In this document: positions 22,475 through 31,000 of the stretch, piece after piece | How positions within the stretch are numbered: position 1 is the first letter of the stretch | Layout of the letters: every line of letters starts with the position of its first letter | NCBI RefSeq assembly: GCF_013391695.1 | Contig: NZ_JACBGH010000016.1 | Coordinates: forward strand, 1-32,059 | Reading direction: 5' to 3' | Length of the DNA: 32,059 bases | From: Thiomicrorhabdus cannonii | GTDB lineage: Bacteria > Pseudomonadota > Gammaproteobacteria > Thiomicrospirales > Thiomicrospiraceae | The notes under the pieces: model-generated | The model's input: only the letters and a program-made list of their open reading frames with translations | What the model was told of the DNA's origin: nothing | Databases searched by the model: none | Program-made: the position numbers and the translations under genes

Positions 22475-25345
22475 ATGGATCACTTTGATATCTCTTTTGA
22501 CGAGGCCGCTATGAATGACGCTTCCATATACGAAATCCAGGCACAGTTCCTAGTTTTTCCTAAAAGTTCCTTTGAATTAGTCGCTGCTGTTAAACGTGCC
22601 ATTCGCGATAAAAACGTCCTTACCCTCCGCGCCGGCGGCACATCATTAGGTGGGCAGGCGATTGGTCCGGGGGTGGTGATTGATGTTTCCAAGCATTTGA
22701 CCCGTATTCTGGATTACCGGCCTGACGAGTTTGAGATTGATGTTGAGCCGGGGGTGATTCAGGATGACCTGAACGATTTCGTCAAGGCGGACGGTTTGCG
22801 GTTTGCGCCGGATACCTCCACTTCCAACCGTGCGATGATCGGCGGGATGATCGGCAATAACTCCTGCGGTTCTTACTCGGTTTATTACGGCACCACGCGC
22901 GAGCATGTCAAATCGGTGGAGGTCATTCTTGCCGATGGCACGGAAACCATCTTTGGCCCGCTGACACCGGCGATGCTTGAAGAAAAGCTGGCGCAGCAGG
23001 ATTTTGAGGGCAATATCTACCGTACCGTTTTCCATCTGCTGGAGCGTCACGGCAAAACCATTCTGGAGCATTTTCCGCATCCTTCCATCAAACGCCGCAA
23101 CACCGCCTATGCATTGGACGAGTTGTATCGTCATCACCAGCCGTTCAATCCCCGCGGCAAACCGTTCAACTTGGCCCCTTTGATTTGCGGTAGCGAAGGC
23201 ACGCTGGCGGTGGTCAAGCAGGCCACGCTGCATCTGGTGAAAACGCCCAAATTCCAGCAGCTGATCTGCGCACACTTCGATTCGATTGAGGCGGCGATGA
23301 AAATCGTGCCGCGCTTGTTGGAATCGCAACCGGCAGCGATTGAGTTGATCGACAAAGTCACCTTGGACGGCACTCAAGCCAACCTGCAACAACAGCAGAA
23401 CCGCTTTTGGATTGAAGGCGATCCGCAGGCGGTCTTGGTCATTGAGTTTTTTGAGGAAGACGAAACGCGCTTGCAGCAGCGATTGGAAACTCAACAGGCC
23501 GGGTTGCTGGCGCTGGGGGCTTATGCCGCGCCGATTATTGCGCGCAACGATTCCGCCAAGGTGTGGGAGGTGCGCAAAGCCGGTTTGGGTATGTTGATGG
23601 GCAAGGTCACCCGCAAAAAAGCGGTGGCGGTGATTGAGGATGCCGCGGTGCCCGTGCATAGCATGTTCGATTATTTCTGCGATATTCAAGCGCTGATGGC
23701 CGAATTGGACGTGGGCTGCGTCTATTACGGCCATGCGTCGGTCGGGCTGATTCATATCCGTCCGGAGTTGGATTTGGCGACTGAGGAGGGCAAGCGGCTG
23801 ATGCAGACGATTGCCGAGCGCAATTCCAAACTGGTCAAAAAGTATCGTGGCGCCTTGTCCGGCGAGCATGGCGACGGCCGTATCCGTGCGCCATTTTTGC
23901 AAGAGCAGGTTGGCGAGCAGGTCTATGCCTGGTTGAAAGAGGTCAAGTTCGCGTTCGATCCGCACAATCTGTTGAATCCGGGTGTGATTATCGGCGATAT
24001 GCCGATTACCCAGGGCCTGCGAGCCGACCGCCAGCCCAAACAGATTTTACCCACGGCGTTTGACTGGTCGGCGGATTTGTCGCTGATGGATGCGGTGGAA
24101 AAATGCAACGGCGCGGCGGCGTGCCGCAAGTCGGCGGGGCGTGGGGTGATGTGCCCGTCGTATCAGGCGACACGCGAAGAGAACTATTCCACCCGTGGGC
24201 GCAGTAACTTGTTGCGTTATGCCTTGACCGAACCCGATCCGCGCAAGGCGCTGAACGATGCCGAATTGCAGGATGCGTTGGAGATGTGTCTGGGGTGCAA
24301 AGGCTGTAAAAGCGAATGCCCGGCCAATGTCGATATGGCGCGTCTTAAAGCCGAGGTATTGCACCAGACCCGTAAAGCGGTGGATGTGGGTGCGTGGGCA
24401 TTAAAACATTACGGCCGTTTGCTGCGATTGGGGCAGCGCGTTCCTGGACTCTTTAACGCGCTGCAGTCATTGGCCCCGATCAAATGGGTGATGGGGGTTG
24501 ATAAACGCCGCACGCTGCCGCAAGCGCACGCCATGAATTTGCAGACTTGGTGGCAGCAGCAAACGGTGGATGCTTCTGCACCCAAAGTATGGGTATTGAT
24601 GGATCTGTTCAGTCAGTTCCAGGAGCCTCAGGTGGGACAGGCGGTATTGCGAACCTTGTTGAAGTTGGGATTGCAGCCGCAACCGGTTTGGATGGGGAAT
24701 TCGCCGCGCGCCCTAATCAGCAAAGGCTTGTTGCCTGAAGCCCAAGCGGGGTTGTTGGATGTGATGCAGCAGTTCGAAGAGTGGCAAGAGGGCGACAGGA
24801 TTGTCGGTATTGAGCCTTCCGAATTGTTGGTATGGCGTGATGAGGCCAAAGATTTGCTGAAAAAACAGCTTGAAAAAACTCAACAGGCCGGGTCTGACTG
24901 GCCGGCTTGGATGACGCAGGTGCAGAGTTTTGAAGAGTTGATGTTGTCGTTACAAAGCCAGAAGGCTTTGCCTGCTTTGAATGTGTTTGCCAAAACCGCG
25001 TCCAAAACCGCGCCCAAAACAGTGTGGCTGCATGTGCATTGTCATCAAAAAGCGCTGGCCAAACCCGCCGATTCGACGGCGGCGCTGCGGTTGATCGAGG
25101 GGCTGGAGGTGCGCATGATCCATTCGGGCTGCTGCGGCATGTCGGGCGAATTCGGCTACAAACATTATGATGTGTCGGTCAAAATCGCCAACCAAAGTCT
25201 GTTGCCGACTTTGCAAAACGCCCAGCCGGACGACTGGATTGTGGCGACGGGGACGAGTTGCCGTCATCAGATTGCCGATTTGGGTCAGCGCGAAGCCTGG
25301 CATATTGCGCAGGTGTTTGATGCGGTGCTATCCAAGGGTGGTTGA
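22475..25345 (+). CDS. FAD- and Fe-S-binding oxidoreductase (GlcD-GlcF fusion, YdiJ/D-lactate dehydrogenase type)
   Basis: A 956-residue fusion. The N-terminal FAD_binding_4 domain has LRAGGTSLGGQAIGPGVVIDVSKH and IGNNSCGSYS; the FAD-oxidase C domain includes YYGHASVGLIHIRPELD and SGEHGDGRIRAPF. Two cysteine clusters follow: CNGAAACRK...MCPSY from about 544 and CLGCKGCKSECP from about 605. The C-terminal CCG-type segment has HCHQKAL and SGCCGMSG. It probably oxidises a D-2-hydroxyacid such as D-lactate or 2-hydroxyglutarate and feeds electrons to the respiratory chain. The N-terminus is short for the family and the ribosome site at ATG 22475 is poor; ATG 22511 has GAGG 5 bp before it, but homology-like sequence starts upstream of that. 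Motif copies encode TQQAG near residues 339 and 803. Confidence 0.88.
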   Translation: MDHFDISFDEAAMNDASIYEIQAQFLVFPKSSFELVAAVKRAIRDKNVLTLRAGGTSLGGQAIGPGVVIDVSKHLTRILDYRPDEFEIDVEPGVIQDDLNDFVKADGLRFAPDTSTSNRAMIGGMIGNNSCGSYSVYYGTTREHVKSVEVILADGTETIFGPLTPAMLEEKLAQQDFEGNIYRTVFHLLERHGKTILEHFPHPSIKRRNTAYALDELYRHHQPFNPRGKPFNLAPLICGSEGTLAVVKQATLHLVKTPKFQQLICAHFDSIEAAMKIVPRLLESQPAAIELIDKVTLDGTQANLQQQQNRFWIEGDPQAVLVIEFFEEDETRLQQRLETQQAGLLALGAYAAPIIARNDSAKVWEVRKAGLGMLMGKVTRKKAVAVIEDAAVPVHSMFDYFCDIQALMAELDVGCVYYGHASVGLIHIRPELDLATEEGKRLMQTIAERNSKLVKKYRGALSGEHGDGRIRAPFLQEQVGEQVYAWLKEVKFAFDPHNLLNPGVIIGDMPITQGLRADRQPKQILPTAFDWSADLSLMDAVEKCNGAAACRKSAGRGVMCPSYQATREENYSTRGRSNLLRYALTEPDPRKALNDAELQDALEMCLGCKGCKSECPANVDMARLKAEVLHQTRKAVDVGAWALKHYGRLLRLGQRVPGLFNALQSLAPIKWVMGVDKRRTLPQAHAMNLQTWWQQQTVDASAPKVWVLMDLFSQFQEPQVGQAVLRTLLKLGLQPQPVWMGNSPRALISKGLLPEAQAGLLDVMQQFEEWQEGDRIVGIEPSELLVWRDEAKDLLKKQLEKTQQAGSDWPAWMTQVQSFEELMLSLQSQKALPALNVFAKTASKTAPKTVWLHVHCHQKALAKPADSTAALRLIEGLEVRMIHSGCCGMSGEFGYKHYDVSVKIANQSLLPTLQNAQPDDWIVATGTSCRHQIADLGQREAWHIAQVFDAVLSKGG
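23493..23504 (+). repeat. Dispersed 12-mer AACAGGCCGGGT (first copy in FAD/Fe-S gene)
   Basis: Exact copy preceded by GGAAACTC. It reads E-T-Q-Q-A-G in frame, between two FAD-oxidase domain segments. Confidence 0.85.
24882..24893 (+). repeat. Dispersed 12-mer AACAGGCCGGGT (second copy in FAD/Fe-S gene)
   Basis: Exact copy in full context GAAAAAACTC-core-CTG. It reads K-T-Q-Q-A-G-S in frame in a hydrophilic linker before the C-terminal CCG domain. Confidence 0.85.
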
Positions 25346-25353
25346 ATTCAGCT

Positions 25354-25365
25354 ACCCGGCCTGTT
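25354..25365 (-). repeat. Dispersed 12-mer AACAGGCCGGGT between convergent genes
   Basis: Exact minus-strand copy with full upstream AAAAAAACTC, filling most of the 28-bp gap between the FAD/Fe-S gene stop and the stop of the HIT gene. As DNA on the plus strand it ends in GAGTTTTTTT, so the A-tract of the motif also offers a T run for termination. Confidence 0.85.
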
Positions 25366-25373
25366 GAGTTTTT

Positions 25374-25784
25374 TTAAACGTTTTTTTCAAAAAAATCCTT
25401 TAGTGCGGCTTTTAGCGCCAAAGGTTTGTCTTGATTGGCTTTGAGCGGTTCGTGGCACCATACCGCGTCCGGCCAGACTTCATCGCCTTCTTCTCTGAAA
25501 ATCAAATGAATATGCTGGTTGGGGTTTTTATTGCCGATTTTGGCGATATTAAAATGCTGGCCCAGTCCGTTCGCCTGTATAAAATCGATCAAGCGGTAAA
25601 TTTCACCATAGAGGTTTTGCACGTAACTCAGGTTTTGCTGCAGCGGCTGTTTGGGAATAATCAAAAACCAGGTCAGTTCGGTTCTTTCGGCCATCAGCGA
25701 GTAAAGCGGATGGTCAAACAGATAAACCGCGTCGAAGGTCTGTTCTAGCACGGCGGGGCTGTGGTCAGGCAGAATAAAGTCCAT
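25374..25784 (-). CDS. HIT-domain protein (histidine triad, putative nucleotide hydrolase)
   Basis: A 136-residue protein of the HIT superfamily (nucleotidyl hydrolases or transferases such as dinucleoside polyphosphate hydrolases). The triad region reads NQHIHLIF (89-96): H91 and H93 match the second and third histidines, while the first is Asn89, as in subfamilies with a substituted first position. The following DEVWPDAVW is typical of the short bacterial HIT group. ATG 25784 has GGA about 6 bp upstream; an in-frame ATG at 25814 would add ten residues without a ribosome site. It converges on the FAD/Fe-S gene and diverges from maf. Confidence 0.85.
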   Translation of the reverse strand: MDFILPDHSPAVLEQTFDAVYLFDHPLYSLMAERTELTWFLIIPKQPLQQNLSYVQNLYGEIYRLIDFIQANGLGQHFNIAKIGNKNPNQHIHLIFREEGDEVWPDAVWCHEPLKANQDKPLALKAALKDFFEKNV

Positions 25785-25815
25785 AAAAATTCCAAAATCC
25801 ATAAGGATGAACATA

Positions 25816-25884
25816 ACGTGAAAATGTCACGCAAACCGCGCATGTGGCCTTTTTACAGGGTAGAATGGGCGATACGTGAAAATG
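25816..25884. promoter_or_regulatory. Repeated ACGTGAAAATG in the HIT-maf divergent region
   Basis: ACGTGAAAATG occurs at 25816-25826 and again at 25874-25884. The first copy also forms the inverted repeat CGTGA/TCACG (25817-25831). The pair lies between divergent starts and might be a binding site for a regulator. No near-consensus promoter could be assigned. Confidence 0.3.
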
Positions 25885-25897
25885 ATAGCAGAAATTT

Positions 25898-26491
25898 ATG
25901 AAAACACAGCCAAGTGACGAAAAATTACTCTATTTAGCCTCCACCTCGCCGCGGCGTGCCGAGCTGATGCAGCAACTGGGCTTGCACTTCGAGATCGTCA
26001 ATGCCCCGGTGGAAGAGGTGGCCTTGCCGAATGAAACGCCGTTTTCGTATGTGCGTCGCATTGCCATCGAGAAGGCGTTGGACGGCTTTAATAAGGTGGC
26101 CGGCAAGCAGATTTGGGTGGTCGGTGGCGATACGGCGGTGGTATTGGATAACAAAGTGTTTGGCAAACCGCGCAACGAGGCCGATGCGGTGCGTATGTTG
26201 CGCCTGCTGTCGGGGAAATCGCATACGGTGCTGTCGGCGGTGGCGGTGGTGTATGACGGCGAGGTGTTTTCGGCGGTCAACCAAACCGAAGTCTGTTTTC
26301 GGGCGTTGGATGAAAGCGAGATTCAAGCTTATTGGGCCTCTGGCGAACCGGATGGCAAGGCGGGAAGCTATGCCATTCAGGGACTGGGTGCGCGCTTTAT
26401 CGAAAAGATAAACGGCAGCTATTCGGGGGTGATGGGATTGCCGCTGTTTGAGTTGGATCAGTTGTTGAGCCAAGCCGGTTATTATCGCTAA
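25898..26491 (+). CDS. maf: Maf-family nucleoside triphosphate pyrophosphatase
   Basis: A 197-residue cytoplasmic house-cleaning enzyme of the Maf family, which hydrolyses dTTP/UTP or modified nucleotides to monophosphates. Motifs are LASTSPRRAELM with S15-x-S-P-R-R20, VGGDTAVVLD with D78, FGKPRNEADA with K90, SGKSHTVLSAVAV, and GSYSGVMGLPL near the end. Length is normal. It precedes rng by 25 bp, the conserved maf-rng-yhdP order of gammaproteobacteria, where the three are usually co-transcribed. Confidence 0.94.
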   Translation: MKTQPSDEKLLYLASTSPRRAELMQQLGLHFEIVNAPVEEVALPNETPFSYVRRIAIEKALDGFNKVAGKQIWVVGGDTAVVLDNKVFGKPRNEADAVRMLRLLSGKSHTVLSAVAVVYDGEVFSAVNQTEVCFRALDESEIQAYWASGEPDGKAGSYAIQGLGARFIEKINGSYSGVMGLPLFELDQLLSQAGYYR

Positions 26492-26516
26492 ACATAAAGA
26501 CACAAAGCGAAGCAAA

Positions 26517-27986
26517 ATGCATAACGAAGAAAAAATTTTAGTCAACGTCACACCCAATGAAACGCGCGTCGCCTGGGTGGAAAACGGCGTGTTGCAGGAA
26601 GTGTGGGTGGAACGTACCAACAAGCGTGGTCTGGTTGGCAATATCTATATCGGCAAGGTCGATCGGGTGTTGCCTGGCATGCAAGCGGCGTTTGTAAATA
26701 TTGGTCTGGAACGTGCGGCGTTTTTGCATGTGTCGGATGTATGCCAGAAAGCCATCGGTCACGAGGACGAGGAGTGCGAGGATATTGTCAAACTGCTGCG
26801 TCCGGGGCAGAAGATTATGGTGCAGGTGGTCAAAGACCCGCTTGGCACCAAGGGCGCGCGTATTACCATGCAGGTGACGATTCCATCCCGCATGGCGGTG
26901 TATATGCCGAATGAGCGTACCTTGGGTGTGTCGCAAAAGATCGAGCAGCCGGAAGAGCGCGAACGCCTGCGTGAAATGATGAAGCAGATTCCGGAATACA
27001 AGAATACCGAAGGCGGTTTTATTGTGCGCACGGTCGCTGAAGGCGTGGATTTTCACGAGTTACGTGCCGATATGATCTTTTTGCAACGCTTGTGGAACGA
27101 CGTGCAAGAAAAAGCCCGCAATGCGCGCAAGCCGTGTGTGATTTATGAGGATTTGCCGCTCTATCTGCGCATTCTGCGGGACATTCCGATCGAGCGCATT
27201 GAGAAGATCCGTGTCGATTCCACGGAAACCTACCAGAAGATGAAACAGTTTGTGGACACCTATGTGATGGAGCTGGCCGACCGGGTTGGACTCTATACCG
27301 GGGAGCGACCGATTTTTGACCTCTACAATATCGAGCAGGAGCTTCAGGGGGCGTTGGAGAAGCGTGTTAATCTGAAATCCGGCGGCTATCTGATTATTGA
27401 CCAGACCGAGGCGATGACGACGATTGACGTGAATACCGGCGCGTTTGTCGGTCACAAAAACCTCGAGGAGACGATCTACCGCACCAATCTGGAAGCGACG
27501 CAGGCCATTGCACGCCAGCTGCGCTTGCGAAATCTGGGCGGAATTATCATTCTGGACTTCATCGATATGGAGGCTGAAGAGCATAAAGCCCATGTATTGT
27601 CGGCATTGGAAAAAGAGTTGTCCAAAGATCGCGTGAAGACCTCCATCAGCAATATCTCCAATTTGGGGTTGGTGGAGATGACACGCAAGCGCACGCGCGA
27701 AAGTCTGGAACGCACTCTGTGCGAGCCTTGTCCAATGTGCAACGGTCGCGGTACGGTCAAGACGGCGGAAACGGTGGCATTTGAAATTTTCAGGGAAATA
27801 ACCCGCATGGCGCGTTCGTTTAACGCGCAGCAGTACCGTGTGATCGCCGCCGAGAGTGTGGTGGCGCGTATTATGGATGAGGAGTCCAGCAGTGTGGCGG
27901 AGCTGGAAGCCTTTTTGAACAAAAGCATCCGCTTTCAGGCGGAAAGCACCTATGCCGCCGAGCAATTTGATGTGGTGATGATGTAA
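26517..27986 (+). CDS. rng: Ribonuclease G
   Basis: A 489-residue endoribonuclease that matures the 5' end of 16S rRNA and cleaves some mRNAs. The N-terminal half has the S1-like segment GNIYIGKVDRVLPGMQAAFVNIG. Catalytic aspartates are D304 (TTIDVNTGAF) and D347 (IIILDFIDM), and the Zn-link CPMCNGRG is at 405-412. Length matches RNase G, with no RNase E-type C-terminal scaffold. It is linked to maf upstream and yhdP 31 bp downstream. The window then ends in promoters resembling those of rRNA operons, the substrate of this enzyme. Confidence 0.96.
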   Translation: MHNEEKILVNVTPNETRVAWVENGVLQEVWVERTNKRGLVGNIYIGKVDRVLPGMQAAFVNIGLERAAFLHVSDVCQKAIGHEDEECEDIVKLLRPGQKIMVQVVKDPLGTKGARITMQVTIPSRMAVYMPNERTLGVSQKIEQPEERERLREMMKQIPEYKNTEGGFIVRTVAEGVDFHELRADMIFLQRLWNDVQEKARNARKPCVIYEDLPLYLRILRDIPIERIEKIRVDSTETYQKMKQFVDTYVMELADRVGLYTGERPIFDLYNIEQELQGALEKRVNLKSGGYLIIDQTEAMTTIDVNTGAFVGHKNLEETIYRTNLEATQAIARQLRLRNLGGIIILDFIDMEAEEHKAHVLSALEKELSKDRVKTSISNISNLGLVEMTRKRTRESLERTLCEPCPMCNGRGTVKTAETVAFEIFREITRMARSFNAQQYRVIAAESVVARIMDEESSSVAELEAFLNKSIRFQAESTYAAEQFDVVMM

Positions 27987-28017
27987 TGGTTTGCATCTAA
28001 GCCGTTAGGATCGGACT

Positions 28018-31000
28018 ATGGTTCGTAGAACACACCATCTGCTGTTATGGATTTTCGCGCTGTTTGTCGGCTATTTGCTGCTGGTGCGCGGCGTCATCAC
28101 CTGGGCGCAATTTGCCCCCAATCAGGTGGACAGTGTGGTTGAGTTTCTGACCGACAGTCACATTCAGTTTCAGAAACTGGAGATTGACCAGAACTGGCTT
28201 GGCGTGACGCTCAACGTTGAGGGGCTGCTGGTTGAGCATCCCACGGTGGAGTTTGAAGTGGGGCAGCTGGCGGTGGATCTCAACTTGTTTTCGCCGTTGA
28301 TTCCGAGTGCGCGCTGGGGCGAGTTTCTGGAGCTCAAGCAGTTTATTTTATGGCAGTTAAACGTTCCTGCGTCAGAGGGTGCCGAAACTGTTGGTGAACA
28401 GCCGGCGGCTTTAAACTCCGAGGCCTTGGAGGCCTGGATCGGTCGATTCAATCTCAACCGCTTGTGGACGCGGGTGGATATTGCCGACTTCTCGGTGGCC
28501 AGTTTTCAGGACGGGGTTCCCTGGTCGGTCGATATCGCCAGTTTTCAGGCGTTCAAAGGCAGCAGCTGGAGTTTGGCGACCGATATCGATATTTCTTATG
28601 GTGACGCGCTGCACCATGAGCAGTTTATGCTTAAGGGGTCATTTTCCCCGAACGTATGGGGGCGCGCCGAGCAAGGGCAGCTGGCTGTCACCTCGTTTCA
28701 ACCCCTGAATGTGCAGCGTTTGGCCAATCTTTTGCCGCAGAAGTGGCATGAGGTGTTGCCGAGCGGTGAGCTGATGGTCGATTTGCGGGCGCATTTGTCG
28801 CAGGCGCGGTTGGCGGATATGCAGCTGGAACTTTATGCGCAGGCGTTGCACTGGCCTGATCATAATCCGGTGTTGCCGAAAACCCTGGGCATCAATCTGG
28901 TGTGGCAGAATCAGGAACAGGTGCGCGATCTCAGTCGCATCAATTGGCGTTTTTCCGCCAGTCAAATCCAGATGGACAGCCGCTATATTCAAACGGTCGC
29001 GCCGATTGAATTGTCCTTATCTCAAAATCGCAAATTGCACTTCGCCACCGAAAAATTCGATATCGAACCCTTCAAGCCGATGTTGCATGCCATTCTCAAG
29101 AATGAAAAAGTGGCCGAGCTTTTTCAGGCCTCGGTTGCGCTGTCATTGCAGAACATAGAGGGTGACCTGGACGTTCAGACGCTGTTTCTGGATAACCTGT
29201 CATTGGAGATCGCCAAGTTGGCTGTGCCGGTGACGCATTTGCCCGGCCTGGCCATGGAACAGGTCTATCTCGACAAACGCGGTTCCGAGTTTCAGGTGAT
29301 TATTGACAAGCCTTTCTGGGTGATGGAACCCAAGTTGCACTCTATCCCGATGCGTTTTCAACTGCAAAACCGCTTGAGCGGGGAATTTGACCAGCAGAAT
29401 CGTTTTTGGAGGCTGGATGAAGTGCTTTTGGATTGGGACAAAATGCCGGTTGTCGTTGAGGCGCAAGGCGACTTTGCCGGCGGCCTGAAGGCCAATCTGA
29501 AAATCGAGCCTGAAACGGTTGCCAAGGTGAAGTCGTATTTGCCCTACGCTTTAATGTCGCCCAAGTTGCAGGATTGGCTCAAAACCGCCTTGGTGTCAGG
29601 CAAATCGGTAAAAGGCGAGTTGACGTTTGATGGGAATTTGAACGATTTTCCGTTCATTGACAAAAGTCAAAGCCGGCTTTCAGCGGTTGCCACTGTCAAG
29701 AACATGCAGTTGAAGTTTCAGCCGGACTGGCCGGCGCTGCCTGATTTTGATGCGCGTATTGAGTTCACTCCCTATCAGCTCACGATAATTCCGGAGCGTT
29801 TCAATCTTGCAAAGGGGCTGCAGGCTGACAAAGTGGCCGTTCATATTGATGATCTGCACAGCAAAAATATTGCGGTGCGTTTTGCCGGGCAGGTGCAGGG
29901 GGAGGCGAATGATGCCGTAGCCTATCTGCAGCAAACCCCTTTGCTGGACAAAATGGGCATTGCCGAGCTTCTGCAGGATAAGCAGCGTTTTGATTTGCAG
30001 GGGCCGGTCAAGGTCAGTTTGGATGAGGTGTGGATTCCCGTTTACGGTTTTGATCAAAAGCCGGAAACGCTCAAAGGAAGTGTGGCTTTAAATAATGTGC
30101 AGTTGCGATTATATGAGGCATTGCATTTTGATGCGTTGAATGGAACGGTGGCGTTTAGCGAAGTCAGCGTTGAAAGCAAAGAGGTCAAGGGACAGTTTGA
30201 GGGCGGGCCTTTCGCGATGAAGATTGCAACCGCCAAAACGGATGGAAAAATTCTCCTGGATCTTCAGGGGCGCGCAAATGCGGACTATGAGAACTGGGTA
30301 ACAGGTACGGTTCCGTGGCAGTCTCAAGTACGGATTCCGTTGGGCAAAAAAAACTCAACAGGCCGGGTCTCCGTGGAGTTGGATGTGGATGGTTCGCAGG
30401 CGCAGTGGCATCTGCCGGCGCCGTTTAATCAAGAGGCGATGGCAACCCGATCACACCATGAATTCAATTTCGACGGTGCCTCTATGGAGTTGTCAGGGCA
30501 TGTGGCCAAGTTGGGGGTGTACAAGTTCAAATTGCTGGAAGAAGCGGGCAAACCCTATAAATTGGTGGGTACGGCTAAGCTGGGCGGCAATGACACCAGG
30601 GCGGTCATAACGGATGAAAATAGGCTGATCATTCAGGGTAACGTACCTTTTTGGGATGTGGATGGCTGGATAAACTGGCAGGGAATCGGTTTTAGAGAGG
30701 GGCAGGCCAAGCTGTGGCAGCCGATTAACTGGGGAGGATCGACCCTGAATATTGCCGGAATAAAGGTGTTGTCACATGACTATCCGGCGGCAAGGGTACA
30801 TTGGCAGAGCACCAATCAACAGACGGTTTCGGTCAGTGCGAATGCTGACTATCTGCAAGCTATCGCCGAGATAAACGGGGAGGAACGGATTGATGTGCAA
30901 TTGAATCGCCTGCGTTTGCGCTTGCCCGATGTGCCAGCTGAAGAGGCCGATGAGGGGCGCAGTAGCGCATGTGACGTACAAGAATCGTCGCCGAGCATGC

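Noticed and set aside
22646-23965. Minus-strand ORF (439 codons) antisense to the FAD/Fe-S gene
   Set aside because: Shadow of a GC-biased real gene; no recognisable motif and no ribosome site context.
27060-27965. Minus-strand ORF antisense to rng
   Set aside because: RNase G on the plus strand is unambiguous; the antisense frame has no family features.
29242-29250. CCCGGCCTG in yhdP as another motif copy
   Set aside because: Only 9 bases match and neither the flanking AA nor the upstream context is present; likely chance in GC-rich coding sequence.
5519-30368. CRISPR, REP or Chi/KOPS explanation of the dispersed 12-mer
   Set aside because: Spacing is irregular with no spacers, so not CRISPR. 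Most copies are single and not palindromic, so not typical REP. It is longer than Chi/KOPS words and lacks an obvious strand bias in this window, although a genome-wide strand test is still needed.
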